In this document: positions 18,873 through 27,700 of the stretch, in pieces
Layout: every line of letters begins with the position of its first letter
How positions within the stretch are numbered: the stretch's first letter is position 1
Origin: Vibrio sp. HI00D65
GTDB taxonomy: Bacteria > Pseudomonadota > Gammaproteobacteria > Enterobacterales > Vibrionaceae
Direction of reading: 5' to 3'
DNA: 64,000 nt
Assembly: GCF_001635455.1 (NCBI RefSeq)
Contig: NZ_LWEH01000150.1
Span: 22,523 to 86,522, forward strand
The notes under the pieces: model-generated
Told to the model about the DNA's origin: nothing
Seen by the model: only the letters and a program-made list of their open reading frames with translations
Database searches by the model: none
Program-made: the position numbers and the translations under genes

Positions 18873-19159
18873 TTATTCTAACCATATGTTAGTGCAAATA
18901 ATTATACCAATCTGATATCGAACTTACAGGCTGACGATGAGTCTCTGATTACGTTACATGTTTATTCGCTTCCCTTAAGCCAGTTTCACGCTTATTAACT
19001 GGAGAGCGTTCAGTCAGATCTGATCGACACACAACAAGATTACTGACTTTGATTATCATCATATATACTTTGCCTACTTTCCTTTACTCCTGATAGTAGG
19101 CTTTTCACTATGCAATACCTGTAGTTTTACTAACAACTCCGGACTTTCAGGTAGACCTT
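18873..19159. other. Spacer between IS remnant and GDSL gene
   Basis: AT-rich. An inverted repeat (GCCTAC ... GTAGGC, about 19070-19105) followed by TTTT on the plus strand is present; it is poorly placed for ending the leftward GDSL transcript. Nothing else recognised. Confidence 0.3.
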
Positions 19160-21523
19160 TTATTCGCATCCTTTTCCAGCAATACAGACAGTATAATCGT
19201 CATTAAAACATCGCCCATCTGTCGTTCCCCACATTCCGTGACTCACGGCTAATACCTTACAAACCCCATGCTTTTCTATTTGCTCAGTCCTTACAGAGAA
19301 GTCAGTATAGGGCGACTTGAGATTAAATTTTAGCTGAGAATAACTTCCGAGTGGGATCACCAGCCCCGAACCATCAGTAGGGAATAAGCGTAAGTATTCA
19401 AGGTTATTAATATTGCGTGAATAACCCCGAGCATTAAAAACAGTGAACACAGAGCAATTTCCATCAGGACAGTTGGGATTTGCCGAATGATTAACTACTC
19501 GGAAAGTTTTCGGTGTAAAACCATCAGAATAGACATACTTATCGTTACCGTTGCGAAAATGACACGTTTCTCCATTAGCGCAACCCGCGAAATCAGGTAC
19601 TTTATGAGTATTATCTGCAAAATCGAGTAGGCTCGCGAACGTAATACGTTTCTGTTGGGTAATTTGTGGCCTAAAGCCTTCTGTATCGAATATTTTTTTT
19701 ATCATAACCGATGAGGCATAATTTTCCGGTATCGTAAGAAGTTGAAAAATAAAATGGGATGCGAGAATAAAGTGTGTTTTCGCCGACGGGTGAACAGCTC
19801 CACCAACTATAGCTTTATTTATAAGACTTGGACGATATGGAATTAGAGAGTCACTGGCAAAGCTCTCCATTGGTCCAGCAGTTATGGAACCCACGCCTAC
19901 CGCCCCGGCTGTTTCATTATCACCACGTAAATTAAAGATCCCCAAAAAGTTACTGCTATCATTAATATTTCGCAAAGTACCATTATTTTCACTTTGTTGA
20001 TTAAGCATGGTTTTGGCTTGTCCCCACATCTGAGCTGATAATCCCTGATGATAATTGCCCCCGTAAAGACCATTAGAAAAGCCATAGTGCATTTTTTCTC
20101 TCTGGATGTCTTTTAACCAATCGTGAATAGGTATGTAGAGAAATTCTATGTGTGGGTAGTCACTTCTGAGGCGTTCGTATGCACGCCCCAATTCTTGATT
20201 AAACAATTCAATTTGCAGACGAAATTTTTCTAAGGTAGTTACAGTTACGCCATCGCGCATTGAATGGTACAACTGAGGTGCGATGCTAATGTCAGGAAGC
20301 TCAAAAAGAGCAATGCTGATCCGCTCTTGCTCATGATGGTTAAGCTTCGCAATTAAGTTTTGACGGATATTAGTAATCAAAGTTTGTACAATTGATGGAT
20401 AATTACGTTCAATTTCTCCACCTGCCATCGCCATAAAGTCGTTGCCTCCCATAAGGAAAGTCGTCATCACTTTACGTTCAACCTTTGCTTTAGCCAAACG
20501 ACGTTTTAAGTGAGGCATCGCAACGCTAAGTTCATCCTCTAAGCTTGGCGACATAGGAAATCCAGAAGGCATGAATATGATATCAGTGTTCAATGTTTTG
20601 ATATGCGTTGCCGCACTTAAATTTGCGTCAAACCGACGTGATACTCTCATACCCCCAAACGCATAATTGTGACTAGGAATTCCCGTCAACATACTTACAT
20701 AGTCGGGCCACATTAGGCCATCAGCCCAACGCCCATTGTAAAACACACCTTTGGGCAGATCCCCGCCACTGATACTGAACGCATTGTGAGTATCGGTTAA
20801 ACTATCACCAAAAAAGAAGATCTCACTGTATGGTGTCTGGTTCTTCGGTAGCTCAAAAACTTGTATCAGATACGTCGGCTGATGATGAGTATTGATATGT
20901 TGATTTAATAATAGTTTTGTTTGCTGAGAAAGTTCCGACTGACATTTATTGAGAGCAGAATCTGAGTTGTAAGCACACCAAGTATAGACATAGCCATTAT
21001 CAATCAGGGTTCCCTGCATGGACCCCGCTCCTGCATGTGCTGCTAAGCGATACTCAATATGGTTATTACCTACACTAAATTTAAGAGGACCAAATTGAGC
21101 CATAAACTTTTGGTAGGCTTTCGCTGGCAGTGGTGCGCAGGAGTATAAGTCTAGCGCTGTGAAATTCGGCCAAGTTATGGCTTTACCAAGTCCCGAGGTA
21201 TTTAAGTTAAAATCTAACGTTGATGACGACTTCATGGTCCAATTGTGTCGGGAGCCATCTGTGGAGACTGCGTTAGGGTATAATCGACTTTGAGTACATA
21301 ACTTAGGAAATATAAAACTGATACTTTTAGCAACAGATAATGTTTCGTTCGGGTTTAATGAATGCTGAGAAATATCTGATTCAACACTTACATTGGAAAT
21401 GTCTAATATACTGCGAGTTTTGTTGGTAATTACCATGTTTATAGATGGTGTTGTATCAGAGGCGTATAATTTGAATGTAGTTATAAATGTACAAAAGATC
21501 ACCAGGCAAGTACTGAGTTTCAT
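19160..21523 (-). CDS. Large secreted GDSL/SGNH lipase-esterase with extra N- and C-terminal domains
   Basis: 787 residues from the ATG at 21521-21523, preceded by ACGGGGAAAAT. Residues 1-21 are a Sec signal (MKLSTCLVIFCTFITTFKLYAS). The SGNH hydrolase core spans about 232-600: block I FFFGDSLTD with nucleophile Ser241, block III GGND (Asn361) and block V HPSAKTH (His578). This is the family of thermolabile haemolysin and other secreted phospholipases/lecithinases. Unlike those (about 420 residues) it has ~200 extra residues before the core, including a YTWCAYNSDSALNKC segment, and ~185 after it, rich in paired cysteines (CANGETCHF, CPDGNC, CIAGKGC). Neither extension is recognised. It lies in the island with the Rhs locus and is transcribed in the same direction. 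Confidence 0.85.
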   Translation of the reverse strand: MKLSTCLVIFCTFITTFKLYASDTTPSINMVITNKTRSILDISNVSVESDISQHSLNPNETLSVAKSISFIFPKLCTQSRLYPNAVSTDGSRHNWTMKSSSTLDFNLNTSGLGKAITWPNFTALDLYSCAPLPAKAYQKFMAQFGPLKFSVGNNHIEYRLAAHAGAGSMQGTLIDNGYVYTWCAYNSDSALNKCQSELSQQTKLLLNQHINTHHQPTYLIQVFELPKNQTPYSEIFFFGDSLTDTHNAFSISGGDLPKGVFYNGRWADGLMWPDYVSMLTGIPSHNYAFGGMRVSRRFDANLSAATHIKTLNTDIIFMPSGFPMSPSLEDELSVAMPHLKRRLAKAKVERKVMTTFLMGGNDFMAMAGGEIERNYPSIVQTLITNIRQNLIAKLNHHEQERISIALFELPDISIAPQLYHSMRDGVTVTTLEKFRLQIELFNQELGRAYERLRSDYPHIEFLYIPIHDWLKDIQREKMHYGFSNGLYGGNYHQGLSAQMWGQAKTMLNQQSENNGTLRNINDSSNFLGIFNLRGDNETAGAVGVGSITAGPMESFASDSLIPYRPSLINKAIVGGAVHPSAKTHFILASHFIFQLLTIPENYASSVMIKKIFDTEGFRPQITQQKRITFASLLDFADNTHKVPDFAGCANGETCHFRNGNDKYVYSDGFTPKTFRVVNHSANPNCPDGNCSVFTVFNARGYSRNINNLEYLRLFPTDGSGLVIPLGSYSQLKFNLKSPYTDFSVRTEQIEKHGVCKVLAVSHGMWGTTDGRCFNDDYTVCIAGKGCE

Positions 21524-21829
21524 ATTTTCCCCGTTCATTGTATTAGAAGCTTATTAACCTTGATTGTTTCAATCAGCTTTAGATGAAGAACTTCTTATTA
21601 TCATTTTGTGGTCTGTTTTTAAAAAATAAGCAAAACCACCCCCATGAGGATGTTAAAGAGCATTTTTTTATCGATTCTTTCCCAGCGCTTAATAGAAAAA
21701 TAACTATTGTTTAGCCTACAAAGACCCCGATGAATTAACTAATGCTAAAAGTCTTATTCTTTTCTATCATTGATTGAGTTGATTTACCAATTGTATTGTG
21801 AGGTGTGTTGAAATTCAATTGGCTTCATA

Positions 21830-22011
21830 TTATCTCTGAGCAAATTTTGCGAGGTCGGGAATAATTCTATAATTTTCTGAATACTCAGTCATTCTATAGG
21901 CCTTCGATGTTTTTGGTTTAATCCCCGATTGCTCGGCTAATTCTTCCCAAGTCACATCTAGTTTGGCTTTGGTATTGTTTAGGAATTTTTTTTGAGTAAT
22001 TTTTCTCTCAC
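21830..22011 (-). pseudogene. Small helix-turn-helix-like protein, probably truncated at its N-terminus by the IS
   Basis: Minus-strand frame from a possible GTG (22009-22011) to TAA at 21830. It reads FLNNTKAKLDVTWEELAEQ, then SGIKPKTSKAYRM and IIPDLAKFAQR. The middle has the look of a DNA-binding helix-turn-helix (WEELAEQSGIKPKTSKAYR). No ribosome site precedes the GTG because the IS5-family end begins six bases upstream, so the original start was probably cut off. 59 residues remain. It might be a remnant of a regulator or antitoxin-like gene of the island; the family is not identified. Confidence 0.5.
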
Positions 22012-22016
22012 TTTAT

Positions 22017-22873
22017 TGGGCGTTGTTGCCTAAATTAGTTGAACCTTTTCCAAGTCCTGCGATCTGATCATTTGGAACGATTGGAATGGCGGTGATATGG
22101 GTAAATCAAACAATAAGATAACTAACTGGGCGGAGTACAATAAGGCCCTTTGTAAACGTGGTTCGGTTACATTCTGGATAGATGATTCAGCCGTAGATGC
22201 ATGGCGATGCAAAACCCATCATGGTAAGCGTGGTAGAGGCTTTCAGTACTCTGATACAGCGATTGAAACCGCCTTGATGATTAAGGGCATCTTCTCTCTT
22301 CCTTTACGTGCTCTTCAAGGCTTGATCGACTCTATTTTTGAGCTATTAGATGTTCCACTAACGTCCCCTGACTACACCTGTATCAGTAAACGCTCGAAGA
22401 CAGTTCAGGTTAAATATCGCAATAAATCGAGAGGGGCTATTCGCCATACAGCCATTGATTCTAAGGGCTTCATAGTCTTTGGTGAGGGTGAGTGGAAAGT
22501 GAAAAAGCATGGTGCAGAAAAACGTAGGACATGGCGTAAACTGCACTTAGCTGTAGATGTGGATACTCACGAAGTGATTAGCGCGGAAGTCAGTCTTGTA
22601 AATGTAGGCGATAGTGAAGTGCTACCGACGTTACTCAACCCACTACGTAGAAAGGTCGCTGCCGTATCCGCCGATGGAGCATATGACACAAAAAATTGCT
22701 ACGAGACTCTTAAAAATAAAGGCTGTACTCCGTTAATACTGCCTCGAAAGAATGCAGCTCTTTGGGAAGACGGTCATCCCAGAAACAAAGCGGTAACGGC
22801 TCTGAGAGATGGAACAATATCGGAATGGAAAACAGAGTCTGGTTATCACTATCGTTCAATATCTGAGACAGCT
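22017..22873 (+). mobile_element. IS5-family insertion sequence, truncated at its right side inside the transposase
   Basis: The left end TGGGCGTTGTTGCCTAAATTAG at about 22017 resembles the GGCTTTGTTG-type terminal repeat. The transposase starts at ATG 22097 (MGKSNNKITNWAEYNKAL) and reads through the DDE core: AIDSKGF (first Asp), VSADGAYDT (second Asp) and YHYRSISETAM (Glu of the Y-(2)-R-(3)-E signature). At about 22873 it stops matching and runs into the antisense of an Rhs tip, so the Lys of the signature, the last ~45 residues and the right inverted repeat are lost. The apparent 328-residue frame to 23083 is a chimera whose last ~70 residues are antisense Rhs. Not autonomous. Confidence 0.85.
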
Positions 22874-23666
22874 ATGGCGCCGCTGCTTAAAGCCACAGCA
22901 CCTGCTGCAGCGCCAGCAGGTAAGCCAGCTCCTGTTGCTGTCGAGGCAAGGCTAACTGCTCCAGCAGTGAAAGCTATATCACCCGCAACCGAACTAGTAA
23001 CATTACAGGCATTTTTAACAGCACTAAATGCACCAGAACTAGCTTTAGTATTAATACCTTGTATGCTGGACATAGATTCATGATAACCCACAGTACCTGA
23101 ATCATATCGCCCATTCGCAATGTCACTGATGAACTCCCCCGTAGGGTCGCTATATTTCAGCGGATTGCCTCGCCCATAGGCGTAAGGTGACCAGCGTTGA
23201 GGATCCGTGAATCGGGCCTCTCTTGCAAACACAGGATCGGGGGTGATGAATTGTCCGTAGCTATGGTTCATATAGCGTTGCGAGAAATAACCAAGTCCAG
23301 ATTCTTTGTCTTGCTCTTTATCGGTGAAACGATAAACCGTTTTATCCGATTGACCAAATTGCGCTTCCACATCACCAAATGGTTCGTAATTGAACGCATT
23401 GATGACTTGAGCAGAATTGTCCACAGTCAGTTTTGTTGAGCCAAAGTGCTGTTTAATATAATAAACTTCTGGAGTGAAGGTGTCATCACTTTTGCTTGTC
23501 TTGGCTACACGGTGGCTGCCTAAACGAGCAAACTTGATCAGCTTACCTTCACGAATCTCAGCATCATCACTGATATACCAAGTTGTTGTGACCTTTCCTT
23601 TACTGTCCTTAACGACTTTGAGGCGTCGTTTATTGTTGTGGTCATAGGCGTACTTTGCTTGGTTTT
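22873..23666 (-). pseudogene. Orphan Rhs core fragment with a displaced C-terminal tip
   Basis: Minus-strand frame from about 23666 (QAKYAYDHNNKRRLKVVKD) through the Rhs core ending GNPLKYSDPTGEF to a new tip (ISDIANGRYDSGTVGYHESM, then a small, Ala/Gly-rich hydrophobic stretch). It is cut off at 22873 by the IS junction. Positions 23079-23666 are nearly identical to 25277-25864 in the full-length gene, while the sequence after the core diverges. It has no N-terminal portion, promoter or signal peptide. This is the classic layout of an orphan rhs-CT module kept downstream of a complete rhs gene as a reservoir for tip exchange. Upstream homology stops sharply at about 23666. Confidence 0.85.
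23079..23666 (-). repeat. Rhs core direct repeat, distal copy
   Basis: About 588 bp nearly identical to 25277-25864, offset 2198 bases, same orientation. Only scattered substitutions are visible. Recombination between them would delete the main tip and both downstream membrane-protein genes. Confidence 0.88.
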
Positions 23667-23796
23667 AGTTCAAATGCTCTACCCATTTTAGACGCGCGTG
23701 TTTTCCCTAAAAAATCTAATCCGATAAATCCCAATTTAGAAACGTCACTGATTCACAAATACGCACACACTTTTATTGCAATACCGGTGATAACAA

Positions 23797-24206
23797 TCAT
23801 TCATCACATTTATCTTGAGATATTGCAAACTTCTCTAAAAGCCCCACAGAACCTCTCAGTTTCATTTTCATTATTGAGCCACAATATACGTAGCCAGCGC
23901 TATTTTCCTTGTAATCTTCAACTTTTAAATAATAAAGAGCAGATAGTGATATGGCGATGATAAAATAAGTACCGATACGATGATTTTCAAATTGATATTT
24001 GTCATCTCTATTTTTTATTATTAGTACTAGCTGTACGATAGTGTATGTTAATAAAAAAATGCAATGAATGAGCTTATTACAGAAAAAAAGTAAATTCTAT
24101 CTGAGTCATATTCCCCTGAAGGGAAGTAAATGAATGGGTAACTGCATACAGTAATGCTTATTAAGCATATTATCGAGTACTTATATTCTGATATTTTCTT
24201 ACCCAT
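23797..24206 (-). pseudogene. Frameshifted paralog of the downstream membrane protein (candidate immunity gene 2)
   Basis: ATG at 24204-24206, nine bases after the stop of the 138-residue gene, whose last codons (GGAAAA) may supply the ribosome site. The frame reads MGKKISEYKYSIICLISIT with membrane segments, then ends after 54 codons at a run of seven T (minus strand; 24053-24059). Adding one T continues into LLTYTIVQLVLIIKN, a further membrane segment (GTYFIIAISLSALYYL) and the end YVYCGSIMKMKLRGSVGLLE...KC, stop at 23797. The restored ~136-residue protein matches its neighbour in length, topology, the FFS segment near residue 45 and the C-terminal CG...LLEKF...C motif. Confidence 0.75.
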
Positions 24207-24215
24207 TCTTTATTC

Positions 24216-24632
24216 TTATTTTCCACATTGTTTATTGAATGAAAACTTTTCGAGTAACGGCATTGATCGCCCTATTTTAATTTCTGCACCACAATAGTAT
24301 TCACTATGTTGAGTTTTCAAAGTGTCCAAATCTGAGTAATACATAAAGCTTGGATAAACAGGGGCGAGAGTCGCTAGCACTAAGATAAAAATGGAAACTT
24401 TACTTGAGAGGTCTTTTTTTGCATTCCCCGTCAGGAGATTGTAATTGAAATAGATAAAATAGGGTGAAAGGAATGTAAAAAAAAAGATTGTAATTGAGAA
24501 TGAAGCTGTTGAAAAAAAATACACGTCTCCTTTATCTGCCATGACTTTAGGCCAAATAACAATTGAATAACAAAGGAGTAGAGTAAAAAATAAAAACCAA
24601 GCATTCGTTTTAATTGTATCTTCTTTATTCAT
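24216..24632 (-). CDS. Multi-pass membrane protein, candidate immunity protein for the Rhs tip
   Basis: 138 residues, about 80 bases downstream of the rhs stop and in the same orientation. Three membrane segments are evident: about 12-28 (WFLFFTLLLCYSIVIW), 39-66 (FFSTASFSITIFFFTFLSPYF) and 81-100 (VSIFILVLATLAPVYPSFMY). A C-terminal ~35-residue region with two cysteines (YYCGAEIKIG ... LLEKFSFNKQC) follows, probably periplasmic. Position directly behind a polymorphic toxin tip is the standard place for the cognate immunity gene, and a membrane immunity protein would suit a tip with a hydrophobic, possibly membrane-acting region. Function is inferred from context only; no known immunity family is recognised. 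Confidence 0.6.
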   Translation of the reverse strand: MNKEDTIKTNAWFLFFTLLLCYSIVIWPKVMADKGDVYFFSTASFSITIFFFTFLSPYFIYFNYNLLTGNAKKDLSSKVSIFILVLATLAPVYPSFMYYSDLDTLKTQHSEYYCGAEIKIGRSMPLLEKFSFNKQCGK

Positions 24633-24710
24633 CCTATCTCTCTATTATATTTTAATTAAAAATAGCATAGCCCTGTTCAGCAGGGCTATGTTTTGATCTA
24701 TTTTGTCATC

Positions 24711-27700
24711 TTAGTCTAGCTTAGTGTTTGATGACTGTTCAGCCCCACTAGTACTTTCTGCATCGTTATCTGGACTATCACTACCTCGATGATTTGCCAT
24801 ACCATCATTTCCGTTTTTCTTACCGTCAGTAGATTGATTGGTTTTTGAGTTATTGTTATCAAGCTTTGCAGCTTGTTGCGCTCCCCATGATGAAACACCA
24901 AAAGTATTGCTTACGAGATCTGTAGTCCAATGACCAAAATCTGTTAATTCTTTAGAATTTTTAACTGCATGAGTAGTAGCGGTCGCTCCTACGCCCAGAA
25001 GATTATTCGTAGCATCAACGGCGTCAAATTCGTCGCCATCAATAGCGTCTATATAAGTTTCAACAGCCCCTGAAGATGCTGCTATGACCTCAGCTGTAAC
25101 TGTCACAACAGCGACAACTTCAAGTACCGGGGCTGAGCTTATAATGACTGGTGCAGCAATTCCGACAATTACAACAGTAGCAGCTACCTCATTTATGGTG
25201 TTACTAGCACATCTTATTTCACGCAATGTATCAGCATGAGCTTTAGCCGCAATGCTTTCCATTTTTGACATCGTTTCATGATAACCCACAGTACCTAAAT
25301 CGTACCGCCCATTCATAACGTCACTGATGAACTCCCCCGTAGGATCGCTATACCTCAGCGGATTGCCTCGCCCATAGGCGTAAGGTGACCAGCGTTGAGG
25401 ATCCGTGAATCGGGCCTCTCTTGCAAACACAGGATCGGGGGTGATGAATTGCCCGTAGCTATGGTTCATATAGCGTTGCGAGAAATAACCAAGTCCAGAT
25501 TCTTTGTCTTGCTCTTTATCGGTAAAACGATAAACCGTTTTATCCGATTGACCAAATTGCGCTTCCACATCACCAAATGGTTCGTAATTGAACGCATTGA
25601 TGACTTGACCAGAATTGTCCACAGTCAGTTCTGTTGAGCCAAGGTGCTGTTTAATATAATAAACTTCTGGAGTGAAGGTGTCATCACTTTTGCTTGTCTT
25701 GGCTACACGGTGGCTGCCTAAACGAGCAAACTTGATCAGCTGACCTTCACGAATCTCAGCATCATCACTGATATACCAAGTTGTTGTGACCTTTCCTTTA
25801 ATGTCCTTAACGACTTTGAGGCGTCGTTTATTGTTGTGGTCATAGGCGTACTTTGCTTGGTTTTTCGGGTTATCGACTTGTTTCAAGCGGTTCGCATGAT
25901 CCCACTGAAATTGTTGATTCCCTGAGCGTAACTGGTTACCTGCCGCATCATAACTGATACCTACATCAGCATGGGTGAGCGCTTGTGGTCCTGCTATATC
26001 GGTTTTGCGTAACCCTTGTCGGTTGTAGCGTTTATCTTCTCCAGTGCCTGTGTTTCCGCCGTAGCGTAAAGTTAAGTTGTTGTCACCTAGGATTGGATCG
26101 TTGGTGTTTTTAGCAATAAGGTTACCAATTGGATCAAAGCGGTATTGAGTGAGCTTTAACTTATTTTGTTCGAGTGCAATTCGATACCAATCGTCATAGT
26201 CATAAAAGCGCGTTTGGTCGAGCTCAGAATAGTGATTCTCGATCCCTAGTTCTTTGGCAATGGTCTTTTTATCTTGCTCTGTTCGTTGATCGGTAATGCC
26301 GAGTAAGTTCGATACCTCATCATACTGATAATTGAGTGACTGAAGACGTGTTCTGTCTGATTGACGAGTGGTTTCTCGGCTCTTGAGTCGGTTCAGCGCA
26401 TCGTATTCATAGTCACTTTGCATGCCATTACCATATTGAACATGGCTCAATTGCGCAGAGGCACTATAGGAAATGTTGTTGATAATGTTACCCATCGCCA
26501 ATAACTCACCGCCTTTACCGTATTGGTAGTCAAGGTGGGTACTGTCTGGGTAAGTCAGTTGCGTGATTTTACCGGCGCTATTATACGTGCGCTTAGTCGT
26601 ATAAATATCCGATTGTTGACCAAAGGCTTTGATTTGACGTTTTTCAACAGTACGACGACCGTTTTGATCGTAACCAAACCAGCTGCTTCCTGCTTCATCG
26701 ATAACTTGTGCAAGTCGGCCTTTCAAATGATGGAGCTGTTTATCTTGGTTACTATCATATTGGTACCGCTTAGAGATATTACCCTTGTTTGGATCGAGAA
26801 TCAGCGAATGGAAACCTGTTGCTGGGATAGCCGTTTGGTCTTGATAGAAACGCTCTTCAAGTTGTCGGCTAAGGCCATCATAAAGGTAAGTGTGTGCCAT
26901 GCCTCGTGAATCTATGGTGCCAACTAGATTACTCGCAGCATCGTAGTTAAACCAAGCTTGTCCACGGTTTGGATCGTCTCGATACGTTTGGCGACTTAAA
27001 CCGTCATAAAGCATAGTTCGGGTATTGCCAAATGCATCGGTTAAGCGAGTGAAATTATCGAGCGCATCATATTCATATCGGGTGGTCCAATCTTGCAGAG
27101 TGCTTTGCTCACCATTGACATCCACACCAACGTATTCTTTTACCTCTCGTAATTGACCTAGGCCATCAAATATTAACCATTTACCGGCTCCGCTGTGTTG
27201 GCCTCCGATAACCGTTTGTGCGGTATCTTGTACCCATGACTTAAGAGGCAAGTACTCGTTGTAGGTAAATGTTTCACCTTGCGAGTCAGTGGCCGGCAGG
27301 TATTTACTGATTGTACGGTTGGTCGCGTCGTATTTGTTTCGAATGACTTGTGACCCCATCCCAGAATGAAAAGCCATACTCGCCGAAAAATAGGGCATGC
27401 TTTCACTGGCTAGTAGTCCACGGCTATCGAAATTATTCTTCAAACTGACTCGTGGGCCTTGCTCCGTTTGGCTTACGTTCATTAGATTGCGCCCGCCACC
27501 ATCATAATATTGGCGGCGTTCAATATGGCGGCCATCTTTTTCAAGACGCTGTAAACTGCGGATCCAGTTGACCATGACGCCATCAAAATTCTGTTGGTAA
27601 TGGTATTCAAACGATTGTGTGGGTGCACTAGTGCTGTCGCCCGGCGCAATGATATCAGTGACTCGGCCAAGGCCGTCATACTGTATGTGAGTTTGTTGTT

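Noticed and set aside
18681..22873. Idea that the two IS5-family pieces are halves of one element split by an inversion
   Set aside because: Their overlapping residues around ISETAM differ (YHMHL versus YHYRS), so they come from two different copies.
22880..23083. C-terminal 70 residues of the apparent transposase as a Pro/Ala-rich domain
   Set aside because: They are the exact antisense of the orphan Rhs tip.
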